The notes under the pieces: model-generated
The model's database searches: none
What the model saw: only the letters and a program-made list of their open reading frames with translations
What the model was told of the DNA's origin: nothing
Source of the DNA: an uncultured Clostridia bacterium
Lineage (GTDB): Bacteria; Bacillota; Clostridia; Peptostreptococcales; Anaerovoracaceae
NCBI GenBank assembly: GCA_934277495.1
Contig: CAKQUI010000058.1
Coordinates: 1-13,574, forward strand
Length of the DNA: 13,574 nt
Direction of reading: 5' to 3'
Program-made: the position numbers and the translations under genes
In this document: one piece after another, positions 1-6,361 of the stretch
Numbering within the stretch: the stretch's first letter is position 1
How the letters are laid out: each line of letters begins with the position of its first letter

Positions 1-225
1 GAGGGACCCATGCATACGATGTATGATTTTGTGAAGGAGCGGGAGCAGGCCATGTTCGAGGAAGGTCAGATAGCAGGACGTGCTGAAGGCGAGAATGCGA
101 ACAAGATAGCTGTCGCATTAAAGCTACTGGCAATGGGTATGGATATCGCAATGATCTCTGAGGCTACAGGGTTGACTGAAGACGAGATAAAAAAGCTGGA
201 CGTCGGGCTGATGAAGAAGGACTGA
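1..225 (+). CDS. C-terminal tail of an Rpn-family nuclease (partial, 5' end outside window)
   Basis: The reading frame is open to the first base of the window, so this is the 3' end of a longer gene; the first in-frame ATG at 10 need not be the start. What remains is about 74 residues: a charged Glu/Gly/Arg-rich helix (EEGQIAGRAEGE) followed by a short helical hairpin ending in ISEATGLTEDEIKKL. That combination is the usual tail of Rpn-family (recombination-promoting nuclease, putative transposase, PD-(D/E)XK fold) proteins, which are abundant in clostridia. The tail is not catalytic; the nuclease core would lie upstream of the window. An intrinsic terminator follows about 85 bases after the stop. 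The family call rests on tail style only, so another protein with the same C-terminal module is possible. Confidence 0.6.
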   Translation, partial: EGPMHTMYDFVKEREQAMFEEGQIAGRAEGENANKIAVALKLLAMGMDIAMISEATGLTEDEIKKLDVGLMKKD

Positions 226-310
226 CGGTTGTCAGAGATAAACCTGAAGGGTTTTGCCGGCATTGCAGCAGAGCTCAAAATGCATACAGTATAGCGTTTT
301 ACATCATCAC

Positions 311-344
311 AAAAAGCAGCTCAGGGTCGGACCTGGCTGCTTTT
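311..344 (+). terminator. Intrinsic terminator after the Rpn-type gene
   Basis: GCAGC (316-320) pairs with GCTGC (336-340), extended outward by AAAA/TTTT and inward by CAGG (322-325) with CCTG (332-335), leaving one bulged T and a six-base loop. The T-run at 341-344 ends the structure. It sits between the Rpn-type stop and the next promoter, as expected for a terminator. The A-run on the other arm means it could also act on the minus strand. Confidence 0.75.
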
Positions 345-368
345 GCTGATTTTGCAGGCATGTAAATA

Positions 369-398
369 TTGACAAGCTCATGCAGGTGTTGATATCAT
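369..398 (+). promoter_or_regulatory. Sigma-A-like promoter of the regulator/NfeD/slipin operon
   Basis: A perfect -35 TTGACA (369-374) and a -10-like TATCAT (393-398) are separated by 18 bases. The site lies just after the terminator of the previous gene and about 80 bases upstream of the response regulator start. Most of the spacer, and part of the -10, falls inside an inverted repeat listed separately. Confidence 0.6.
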
Positions 399-402
399 GA
401 GC
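376..402. repeat. Inverted repeat overlapping the promoter (possible operator)
   Basis: GCTCATG (376-382) and CATGAGC (396-402) are perfect 7-base inverted arms separated by 13 bases. The arms flank the spacer and overlap the -10 element of the promoter at 369-398. Inside lies a smaller palindrome, TGATATCA (390-397). The placement suits a dimeric repressor or an autoregulatory site, but no binder can be named from the sequence. Confidence 0.4.
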
Positions 403-476
403 ATAAGATAATATGCTGTCCGGCAATGTTGCATGGCCAGCATCGGTACGGCAGCATTGCCGTTATGGGGGAGCTT

Positions 477-1133
477 ATGAAAAATATAATGATAATGGCA
501 AAAGACAACGATGCGTGTGTGGATATACGCAGGATACTGAATCAGGATGGATTCAGATTCGTCTGCTGCAGCGATGCAGATGAGGCCTGGGAGACGGTCA
601 GGACCCGGAAAACCGATATCATAGTGGCTGATACTGAGGATATCGGCGATGCGGTGATGGATTTTCTGATACGTTTCAGGGCTATCCGGCATACACCAGT
701 AGTAATAGTAGCAGCGGAGAGCGCTCCGGCTCAGGAGAAAGAAACTTTCCTTGAAGCCGGTGCAGATGAGTACATAAGGAGACCTTTCAGCATAATGATA
801 CTGAGAGCAAGGGTTTCCGGGCTGCTCAGGTTCGGACAGCCCAGGAGCAGCATATTTTCTCAGGACGGTCTGGAGTTCGATTTCGACAACGGAATTTTCT
901 TTGAAGGCGACCGGAAGCTGAACATCCCGCCTGTAGAGCAGCGCATCCTCAAAGTCCTGTGTGAATGCAGAGGGCATACGGTGAGCCGCAGCCGTCTGAT
1001 GGATGCAGTGTGGGGCGGAGCGAAGGAAATGGACGAGAACATCACACTGACAGTTTCCGTAGGCAGGCTGAGATCCAGGTTCAGTACAGACCATATCAGA
1101 ACTGTCCGGGGGACCGGATATACATGGGAATAG
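477..1133 (+). CDS. OmpR/PhoB-family response regulator with atypical receiver
   Basis: A 218-residue DNA-binding response regulator. Residues 1-110 form a receiver domain and residues about 120-218 a winged-helix OmpR/PhoB DNA-binding domain ending in the family signature VRGTGYTWE. The start at 477 gives the standard opening MKNIMIMAKDND and has GGGGGAG just upstream, though the spacing is short; an in-frame ATG at 426 would add 17 residues foreign to the family. The phospho-acceptor Asp is present (D52 in VADTED), as are acidic-pocket residues (D10, D12). The conserved Thr/Ser is Ala (A79 in VIVAAES) and the conserved Lys is Arg (R102 in YIRRPFS), so normal phosphorylation switching is doubtful. 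No histidine kinase gene lies beside it. It is first in a co-directional block with a SHOCT-like protein, NfeD and slipin genes. Confidence 0.85.
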   Translation: MKNIMIMAKDNDACVDIRRILNQDGFRFVCCSDADEAWETVRTRKTDIIVADTEDIGDAVMDFLIRFRAIRHTPVVIVAAESAPAQEKETFLEAGADEYIRRPFSIMILRARVSGLLRFGQPRSSIFSQDGLEFDFDNGIFFEGDRKLNIPPVEQRILKVLCECRGHTVSRSRLMDAVWGGAKEMDENITLTVSVGRLRSRFSTDHIRTVRGTGYTWE

Positions 1134-1181
1134 CGGCAGAGCGCCCTGAAGAGGATATTGAAGGATCCGGAAGGAGGTATT

Positions 1182-2396
1182 GTGGAAAAGAATAAAAGAG
1201 TGCTGGTGACAGCAGTGATAATGGCAGTGACGTTTCTGCTCCTGCCGTCTGCAGCCTTTGCAGCAGAAACATACCAGTTCAGAGACGACCAGATAAATAT
1301 CGACATGCCGGATGATGCTGCTGTTGTTGAAAACGAAGTCACACAACCTGACGGTGATGTTGTCATCACAGGACCCGAGATGATCTTCGGAGCAAAGATG
1401 AAAACCAAAGACCAGGAATTCGGCATGGATCTGTATTATGTATGCGACGAATCTGTAGATGATGATTATTTCTATCTTGGCAACGATTCCGAGGAAGCCG
1501 CCGGGCAGTATTATGACGGCTACGGAGAAGAGGCTGTGCGCAGGATATACAGCGATATCGGCGACAGGCAGCTTGTATCGCTGAAAAAAGACGGGTACCA
1601 TATGAGCGACTGGTACACATATATAAAAGCTTCTGCAAAGGTGAAAGACAGCAGCGGCACACATGATGAACTCGTGTTCATAACAGCCGCAAGCACTGAT
1701 GATTACACCATAGGCAAGGTTTTTATCCTGGAACCGGAGACAGGAGCAGTTTCTCAAAAAGATATGGAAGACAGCTCATCTTCTGCACTGGACAGTTTCT
1801 TTGATTACGGATACGACAAAGTCATGGCAGGAGAAGATGACGAATACTATGCAGGAGTTTCAGAGGACACAGATATTGCCGGCGCAGTGATATTCGTCAT
1901 AGTGGGATTCGTGATGCTGGCAGTGATCTTTGCATCCATTGCAAAGAAAAAACGCCGTCAGTATTCAGATATGCTGTCATCAGGTCAGTCAGTTTCCAGG
2001 GCTTCAGAACGCAGGGCCGCAGATATGCCGGATTCGTTCAGACAAAAGCTGGATGATATCGCAAAGGCTGCAGCGGGAACAATGCAGCAAAGCAAAGAAG
2101 ATACATCGAAGCCGTCCGGGCGAAAGCAGCAGTCTTCCGGGACAGGGCTGTCAGCTTCAAAAACAGGCAAAGCTGCAGGAAAAGTGGGGAAATCTTCTGC
2201 TCAATGGAAGACATCGTCCGGAACATCCCACGCTGAAAAGCACAGCAGGAAACAGAAGACAGAGAATGTGCCGTGCAGCATACATAACGGAGCCGATGAA
2301 AGATACATGGAGAGCCTTCGGACTCTGTACAAGTCAGGACTGCTTACAAGACAAGAGCTTGATGAAATGATAGAGAAACACAAAGGGAGGGGGTAG
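1182..2396 (+). CDS. Secreted/membrane-anchored protein with C-terminal SHOCT-like motif
   Basis: I do not recognise the extracellular part. The preferred start is GTG at 1182, preceded by AAGGAGG (1171-1177); a TTG at 1158 would add eight residues before an otherwise ideal signal peptide. With the GTG start the protein has 404 residues. Residues 1-27 are a signal peptide (positive N-terminus, hydrophobic core, likely cleavage after SAAFA). Residues 28-230 are an acidic, Tyr-rich external domain with no family I can name. Residues 232-254 are one membrane helix followed by KKKRRQ, so the rest should be cytoplasmic. Residues about 255-370 are a Ser/Lys/Gln-rich, probably disordered linker. Residues about 372-402 (MESLRTLYKSGLLTRQELDE) match the SHOCT pattern, a short helical module common at C-termini. 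The next gene, nfeD-like, begins four bases after the stop, so the two are very likely co-translated. Confidence 0.75.
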   Translation: MEKNKRVLVTAVIMAVTFLLLPSAAFAAETYQFRDDQINIDMPDDAAVVENEVTQPDGDVVITGPEMIFGAKMKTKDQEFGMDLYYVCDESVDDDYFYLGNDSEEAAGQYYDGYGEEAVRRIYSDIGDRQLVSLKKDGYHMSDWYTYIKASAKVKDSSGTHDELVFITAASTDDYTIGKVFILEPETGAVSQKDMEDSSSSALDSFFDYGYDKVMAGEDDEYYAGVSEDTDIAGAVIFVIVGFVMLAVIFASIAKKKRRQYSDMLSSGQSVSRASERRAADMPDSFRQKLDDIAKAAAGTMQQSKEDTSKPSGRKQQSSGTGLSASKTGKAAGKVGKSSAQWKTSSGTSHAEKHSRKQKTENVPCSIHNGADERYMESLRTLYKSGLLTRQELDEMIEKHKGRG

Positions 2397-2399
2397 AAA

Positions 2400-2858
2400 A
2401 TGACTATATTCGGTATCACTCTTGGAGCCGCCGTCGTGTGGCTGATAATAGCAGGGCTGCTGGCAGTGATCGAAGCATTTACACTTGGACTGACGACTAT
2501 ATGGTTTGCAGGCGGTGCAGTGGCAGCATCGATATCAGCGATGCTCGGAGCAGGTACAGTCATCCAGGTCATCATATTCCTGATAGTATCGATGATACTG
2601 CTGGCAGTGACAAGACCTGTAGTGAAAGCAAAGCTCAACAGCAGGACAGAAAAAACGAATGTCGAGGCACTTATCGGACAGGAAGGCGTGGTGGAGGAGG
2701 ATATCTTTCCACACACGAACGGACAGGTGAAAGTGGACGGCAAGATGTGGACGGCTGCATGCAGCGGCAGTGCGATAAAAAAAGGCACAGTAGTTATAAT
2801 AAAGAGCATAAGGGGTGTTACCCTTACAGTAGAGGAAAAGAGACAGGAGGATAATTAA
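2400..2858 (+). CDS. Short NfeD-family membrane protein
   Basis: This 152-residue protein has N-terminal hydrophobic segments at about 6-30, 34-50 and 52-73. A soluble beta-rich C-terminal domain at about 85-148 contains the NfeD/OB-fold features ALIGQEGVVEED and QVKVDGKMWTA. It lacks the ClpP-like protease domain of long NfeD proteins, so it belongs to the short class. Short NfeD proteins are typically encoded next to SPFH (slipin/flotillin) genes and are thought to act with them in membrane microdomains; the slipin gene starts one base after this stop. A strong SD (GGGAGGGGG, 2385-2393) precedes the ATG and overlaps the end of the upstream gene. Confidence 0.9.
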   Translation: MTIFGITLGAAVVWLIIAGLLAVIEAFTLGLTTIWFAGGAVAASISAMLGAGTVIQVIIFLIVSMILLAVTRPVVKAKLNSRTEKTNVEALIGQEGVVEEDIFPHTNGQVKVDGKMWTAACSGSAIKKGTVVIIKSIRGVTLTVEEKRQEDN

Positions 2859-2859
2859 T

Positions 2860-3795
2860 ATGTCGATAGGAACTGTATTAGCAGTGATCATACTGCTGGC
2901 GATCATAACAGGACTCATAGTGACGAACATTCGTATAGTGCCCCAGGCCAACGCATATGTGCTGGAAAGACTGGGAGCGTACTATGCCACATGGCAGGTG
3001 GGACTTCATTTCAAGATACCTCTCGTGGACAAGGTGGCGAGAAAGGTGTCTCTCAAGGAGCATGTCATAGACTTCCCGCCGCAGCCTGTTATCACGAAAG
3101 ACAATGTTACTATAGAGATAGATACAGTCGTATACTTCCAGATAACAGACCCTAAACTTTTTGCATACGGCGTAGAGAATCCGATGGCCGCAATAGAAAA
3201 TCTCACAGCGACTACACTTAGGAACATCATCGGCGAACTGGAACTGGACGGAACACTGACAAGCCGTGAACATATCAACTCCAAGATAAGACTGGTGCTT
3301 GACGAGGCTACAGATGCATGGGGCATCAAAATAAACAGAGTCGAAGTCAAGAACATCACGCCGCCGAGGGATATCCAGATGGCTATGGAAAAGCAGATGA
3401 GAGCAGAGCGTGAAAGAAGAGAAGCTATACTGAGAGCAGAGGGTGAAAAGAAATCAGCTATCCTCATCGCAGAAGGTAACAAGGAAGCTGTGATACTTGA
3501 AGCGGAAGCTTCGAAACAGTCAGCTATCAAGGCTGCGGAAGGTGAAGCTGAAGCTATCCGTATGGTTCAGCAGGCGACTGCCGATGGTCTGCGTATGCTC
3601 AGCGATGCAAATGCATCGAAGGAAGTCCTGACACTGAAAGGTCTGGAAGCATTCGAGAAAGCTGCCGACGGCAAAGCTACAAAGATCATCATTCCATCTG
3701 AGATACAGGGCATGGCAGGCATCGCAAGCTCGCTCACAAGCATAGTGGACAGTTCAAAGGACAGCAGGACACTCAAATCTGTGAGGACCGAATGA
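2860..3795 (+). CDS. SPFH/band 7 slipin (stomatin-like, QmcA type)
   Basis: A 311-residue protein. Residues about 5-25 are an N-terminal membrane anchor. Residues about 28-180 are the SPFH/band 7 domain, with the typical stretches RIVPQANAYVLERLG, VITKDNVTIEIDTVVYFQITDP and INRVEVKNITPPRDIQ. Residues about 175-250 are a long Ala/Glu-rich coiled coil (REAILRAEGEKKSAILIAEG) used for oligomerisation. A conserved C-terminal segment follows, around IIIPSEIQGMAGIASSL. Such proteins scaffold membrane microdomains and often modulate membrane proteases. It has an AGGAGG-type SD (about 2846-2851), and the upstream nfeD-like gene ends one base before its start. No terminator follows it, so the next gene may be co-transcribed. 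Length and domain order are normal for the family. Confidence 0.93.
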   Translation: MSIGTVLAVIILLAIITGLIVTNIRIVPQANAYVLERLGAYYATWQVGLHFKIPLVDKVARKVSLKEHVIDFPPQPVITKDNVTIEIDTVVYFQITDPKLFAYGVENPMAAIENLTATTLRNIIGELELDGTLTSREHINSKIRLVLDEATDAWGIKINRVEVKNITPPRDIQMAMEKQMRAERERREAILRAEGEKKSAILIAEGNKEAVILEAEASKQSAIKAAEGEAEAIRMVQQATADGLRMLSDANASKEVLTLKGLEAFEKAADGKATKIIIPSEIQGMAGIASSLTSIVDSSKDSRTLKSVRTE

Positions 3796-3903
3796 GAAAC
3801 TACACGTCATGCAAATCATAAACACACATCAGCAACACAGAATATACACACAACTGAGTGATAATATCTGAGGAATAATGACAATACAAGTGAGGTAACA
3901 TTT

Positions 3904-4422
3904 ATGAGATCAGACGACAAAAAGAAAAACAGAAAATCAAATCAGAGCGCAGGAACTGCAGTTTCAGCTGTGGCAGTAGTTATGTATATACTTTCCGCTG
4001 TCATGCTGCTGGCAGCTATATTCATGGTGTACTACAGCATACAGTCAGTGATGCAGTACGTCACATCCTACGGTCTTTCGATTTCAGATGTGAAAATGGA
4101 CGTCATACAGTCCGTGGCATCCACATTCCTGCCATATCTGACATATTCGGCAGTCCTGTTCGGTATCGGCAAGATACTCAGCGCTGTAAGAAAAAACAGC
4201 ACAGTAAAGACTCAGTCACCTGTACCGGCATCATCTGATGCATACAGCAGTACTGCAGCATCTTCAGATGCACGCAGAGATAAGGCTGCATATATACCGG
4301 AGGATGCTGAGACTGAAGATACAACAGATACAACCGAAAAGACTTCAGATGAAGAAAGTAATGGCGGTGAAGACAAGGACGCTGATAAAGAGAGCGGCAG
4401 TGATGAAGATAAGGACGAATAG
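3904..4422 (+). CDS. Small two-helix membrane protein with acidic disordered tail
   Basis: I do not recognise a family. The 172-residue protein has a Lys/Arg-rich N-terminus (residues 1-12), a strong hydrophobic segment at about 17-45 and a second at about 70-94. The C-terminal half (about 100-172) is rich in Ser, Thr, Asp and Glu and ends in repeated acidic stretches (DKESGSDEDKDE). By the positive-inside rule, both ends would face the cytoplasm. A good SD (GTGAGG, 3891-3896) supports the ATG. The 108-base gap from the slipin gene holds no clear terminator and no convincing promoter: a GATAAT at 3860-3865 lacks a matching -35. Read-through from the slipin operon is therefore plausible. A strong terminator follows. 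Confidence 0.7.
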   Translation: MRSDDKKKNRKSNQSAGTAVSAVAVVMYILSAVMLLAAIFMVYYSIQSVMQYVTSYGLSISDVKMDVIQSVASTFLPYLTYSAVLFGIGKILSAVRKNSTVKTQSPVPASSDAYSSTAASSDARRDKAAYIPEDAETEDTTDTTEKTSDEESNGGEDKDADKESGSDEDKDE

Positions 4423-4479
4423 TTATCCTGACGGCAGATGCAGCAGAATGACTGCTGTATTATAGATGACTGACAGCAG

Positions 4480-4525
4480 ACCGGCGCACCAGCAGATCAC
4501 AGCAGGTGCGCCGGTTTTTCTTTTT
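4480..4525 (+). terminator. Strong intrinsic terminator closing the slipin-operon block
   Basis: ACCGGCGCACC (4480-4490) and GGTGCGCCGGT (4505-4515) form a perfect 11-bp GC-rich stem around a 14-base loop. A T-rich tract (TTTTCTTTTT) follows directly. This is the strongest terminator in the window. Confidence 0.93.
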
Positions 4526-4568
4526 ATGACACGGCCGGCTGTCCTGAGCGATAACAGGCGGTCAGCTT

Positions 4569-4586
4569 TGTAACCGCAATGTAACC
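4569..4586 (+). promoter_or_regulatory. Pho-box-like direct repeat (7-4-7) upstream of the SARP-like gene
   Basis: TGTAACC (4569-4575) and TGTAACC (4580-4586) are identical direct repeats with an 11-base period, separated by GCAA. They lie nine bases upstream of a -10-like TAAAAT (4596-4601), and no good -35 hexamer is present. This 7-4-7 spacing and position is the layout of sites where OmpR/PhoB-family regulators bind head-to-tail and replace the -35 contact. Which regulator binds is not known. Confidence 0.5.
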
Positions 4587-4595
4587 CTGAGGTGA

Positions 4596-4601
4596 TAAAA
4601 T
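4596..4601 (+). promoter_or_regulatory. Candidate -10 element for the SARP-like gene
   Basis: TAAAAT matches five of six bases of the -10 consensus and lies about 48 bases before the start codon at 4649. The -35 position (about 4573-4578) carries the direct repeat instead of TTGACA, suggesting an activator-dependent promoter. Confidence 0.4.
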
Positions 4602-4648
4602 CATGACATTCTTTAAAGTATCAGAAATAAAGAAAAGGGTGATGTGAT

Positions 4649-5845
4649 ATGGCAGACAAGAAAACGATATATATCAGACTGTCCGGAGGATTCATGTACA
4701 GACAGTCTTCGAGAGACAAGTGGAAACAGCTGGACGGCAGCATATCCTGCGGCAGAAAACTGCGGTCCTTCATAGAGTATCTGATCGTCAATCACGGCAG
4801 CGACATACCTTCCGACGATCTGAGGGAAAGGTTCTGGCCTGCCGATCAGAGCACAAATCCTGTAAGCTCTCTGAAATACACGATGCACAAGGCAAGGGGC
4901 GTGCTCAACGTTATGTTCCCGGAATATGCAGACGATATGGTGTGGACTGTCAGGGGATATTTCATATGGAACCCTGATATCAGGCTGAAAGTCGATATAG
5001 AGACTTTCGAGAACAAATGTCGCTTCATAAGAAAAAAAGGCGATGAAGTATCTGCAGATGATATCATGAGCATACTCAGCATCTACAGAGGAGACGCTCT
5101 GCCGGGCAATGACATGGAATGGGCGAAAAACATACGTCTGCACTGCAGATCTCTTTACATAGACCTTGCCAATACAGCAGTGATGCGTCTGAAAAAGCAG
5201 GACCGGTGGGAGGATATAGCAGGCATAAGCGAAAAAGTCTGTTCGATCGAGCCGGGAGAGGAACGATTCACATGTTACCGCATGGAGTCTCTGATGAAGA
5301 TAGGTCAGCCAAACAGAGCTATGGAGCATTACGAGCTGTACAGCAGACATATATGGAAAAAGTACCGCAGGATACCGTCCGAGCAGGTAGAGAGACTTTA
5401 TGACAAAGCTGTCAGATCCCAGTCGGACATGGACGGCAGCAGCTCAAGCCTTTTGGACTCGCTGACGGAAATGAAGTCGTCAGGCAAGGCGTTCATGTGC
5501 AGTTTCAGCGTGTTCAGAAGCCTGGCGGAAGTCGAGCTGCGGCGCATGAAGCGTGACGGATTCACTTCATCTGCAGCACTCATAAGTCTTATGGAAGAAG
5601 ACGGGACGGCATGTCCTGAGGCAGCTCTCCGATGCATGGAGAAAACGATCCTGGATTCGCTGAGAGCAGGCGACGCAGTGTCAAGACTCGATACCGGAGC
5701 TTTTGCAGTACTGCTTCATGGAGCCGATCTTGAAGGTGCGAAGAAAACGATAGAACGTCTGAAGATCGAATACAGGACGAGGTACAAAGTGTCAAAGACC
5801 GAGATCATATGCGATATCCGTGAACTTGAAAACAGAAATGACTGA
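4649..5845 (+). CDS. SARP/BTAD-like transcriptional regulator with degenerate GGDEF-like C-terminus
   Basis: A 398-residue probable transcription factor. Residues about 5-110 form a winged-helix DNA-binding domain of the SARP/OmpR style (helices around RKLRSFIEYLIVNHGSDIPSDDL and SSLKYTMHKARGVL, then a wing with VWTVRGYFIW). Residues about 115-255 match a bacterial transcriptional activation (BTAD) helical-repeat domain (VDIETFENKCR, LSIYRGDALPGNDMEWA). Residues about 280-395 look like a diguanylate-cyclase fold, but the GGDEF signature is replaced (RLDTGAFAVLL, 346-356), so no cyclase activity is expected. Similar three-part regulators are common in clostridia. The ATG has AGGGTG eight bases upstream. 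The 12-base gap to the next gene suggests co-transcription, which would make the CmpB-family protein a linked or target function. Its ligand and regulon are unknown. Confidence 0.75.
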   Translation: MADKKTIYIRLSGGFMYRQSSRDKWKQLDGSISCGRKLRSFIEYLIVNHGSDIPSDDLRERFWPADQSTNPVSSLKYTMHKARGVLNVMFPEYADDMVWTVRGYFIWNPDIRLKVDIETFENKCRFIRKKGDEVSADDIMSILSIYRGDALPGNDMEWAKNIRLHCRSLYIDLANTAVMRLKKQDRWEDIAGISEKVCSIEPGEERFTCYRMESLMKIGQPNRAMEHYELYSRHIWKKYRRIPSEQVERLYDKAVRSQSDMDGSSSSLLDSLTEMKSSGKAFMCSFSVFRSLAEVELRRMKRDGFTSSAALISLMEEDGTACPEAALRCMEKTILDSLRAGDAVSRLDTGAFAVLLHGADLEGAKKTIERLKIEYRTRYKVSKTEIICDIRELENRND

Positions 5846-5857
5846 TGAAAATCTCAA

Positions 5858-6289
5858 ATGGCAGATCATACCATGATTACTGCTGTGTGGATTACAGATA
5901 ATTATAGTATGGATCTTGTTATTTTTGCGATAGGAGCAACGGGTTATTCCGTTATAGAATATATTTTCAGAGGATACACGCACTGGTCGATGGCGCTTAC
6001 AGGAGGAGCATGTCTGCTGGTCTTCTATTACTATACCAGAGAACATATGCAGGTCCCGGCGGTGCTGCGTGGAGCAGTGGGAGCCTGCATTTTTACTGTG
6101 TTCGAATTTTTCGTGGGGCTCCTGGTCAATCTGGGATACGGCTGGCATGTCTGGGATTACACCGGCCAGCCCGGAAATATCCTGGGGCAGATATGTCCGC
6201 TTTTTTCATTCGTGTGGTTCCTTATAGGCATTGTTCTGTCGTTAATGGCTGAATCCATAAATAAATTCTTTAAATATGTAAAATCTTAG
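5858..6289 (+). CDS. CmpB-family membrane protein (putative ABC transporter permease, PF06541 type)
   Basis: A hydrophobic protein of 143 residues with membrane segments at about 19-37, 44-58, 68-92 and 108-131. Conserved-looking motifs include GYSVIEYIFRG, FTVFEFFVGLLVN and WHVWDYTGQPGNILGQICP, typical of the family annotated as putative ABC-transporter type IV (CmpB). The true activity of that family is uncertain and no ATPase gene lies nearby, so "transporter" is a label rather than a shown function. The start is unsure: ATG 5858 has no clear SD, and ATG 5873 or 5909 (just before the first helix) are alternatives without a better one. It probably relies on coupling to the regulator gene ending 12 bases upstream. 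A promoter for the next gene lies within its 3' end. Confidence 0.75.
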   Translation: MADHTMITAVWITDNYSMDLVIFAIGATGYSVIEYIFRGYTHWSMALTGGACLLVFYYYTREHMQVPAVLRGAVGACIFTVFEFFVGLLVNLGYGWHVWDYTGQPGNILGQICPLFSFVWFLIGIVLSLMAESINKFFKYVKS

Positions 6290-6297
6290 CATATAAT
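6269..6297 (+). promoter_or_regulatory. Promoter of the phosphohexomutase-nnrE operon
   Basis: A perfect -10 TATAAT (6292-6297) is preceded by TTTAAA (6269-6274) with a 17-base spacer. It overlaps the last codons of the CmpB-family gene and lies about 65 bases before the mutase start. The leader between them holds a small GTGTGC/GCACAC hairpin (6310-6328) without a T-run. Confidence 0.6.
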
Positions 6298-6361
6298 ATA
6301 TAAAAGAAGGTGTGCCTGGAGCGCACACAGGCAAATAACATGAACAGGAGTGAACGATCAG

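Noticed and set aside
1158..1181. TTG start adding eight residues to the SHOCT-like protein
   Set aside because: GTG 1182 has the better SD (AAGGAGG) and puts a classic signal peptide at the N-terminus.
378..1757. 459-codon open frame on the minus strand
   Set aside because: It lies antisense to the response regulator and the SHOCT-like gene, is Cys/His/Tyr-rich with no recognisable domain, and runs across two well-supported genes. It is a codon-usage shadow.
6310..6328. GTGTGC/GCACAC hairpin as terminator or riboswitch before the phosphohexomutase gene
   Set aside because: Only a six-base stem, no T-run, and no further paired elements; it is just a small leader hairpin.
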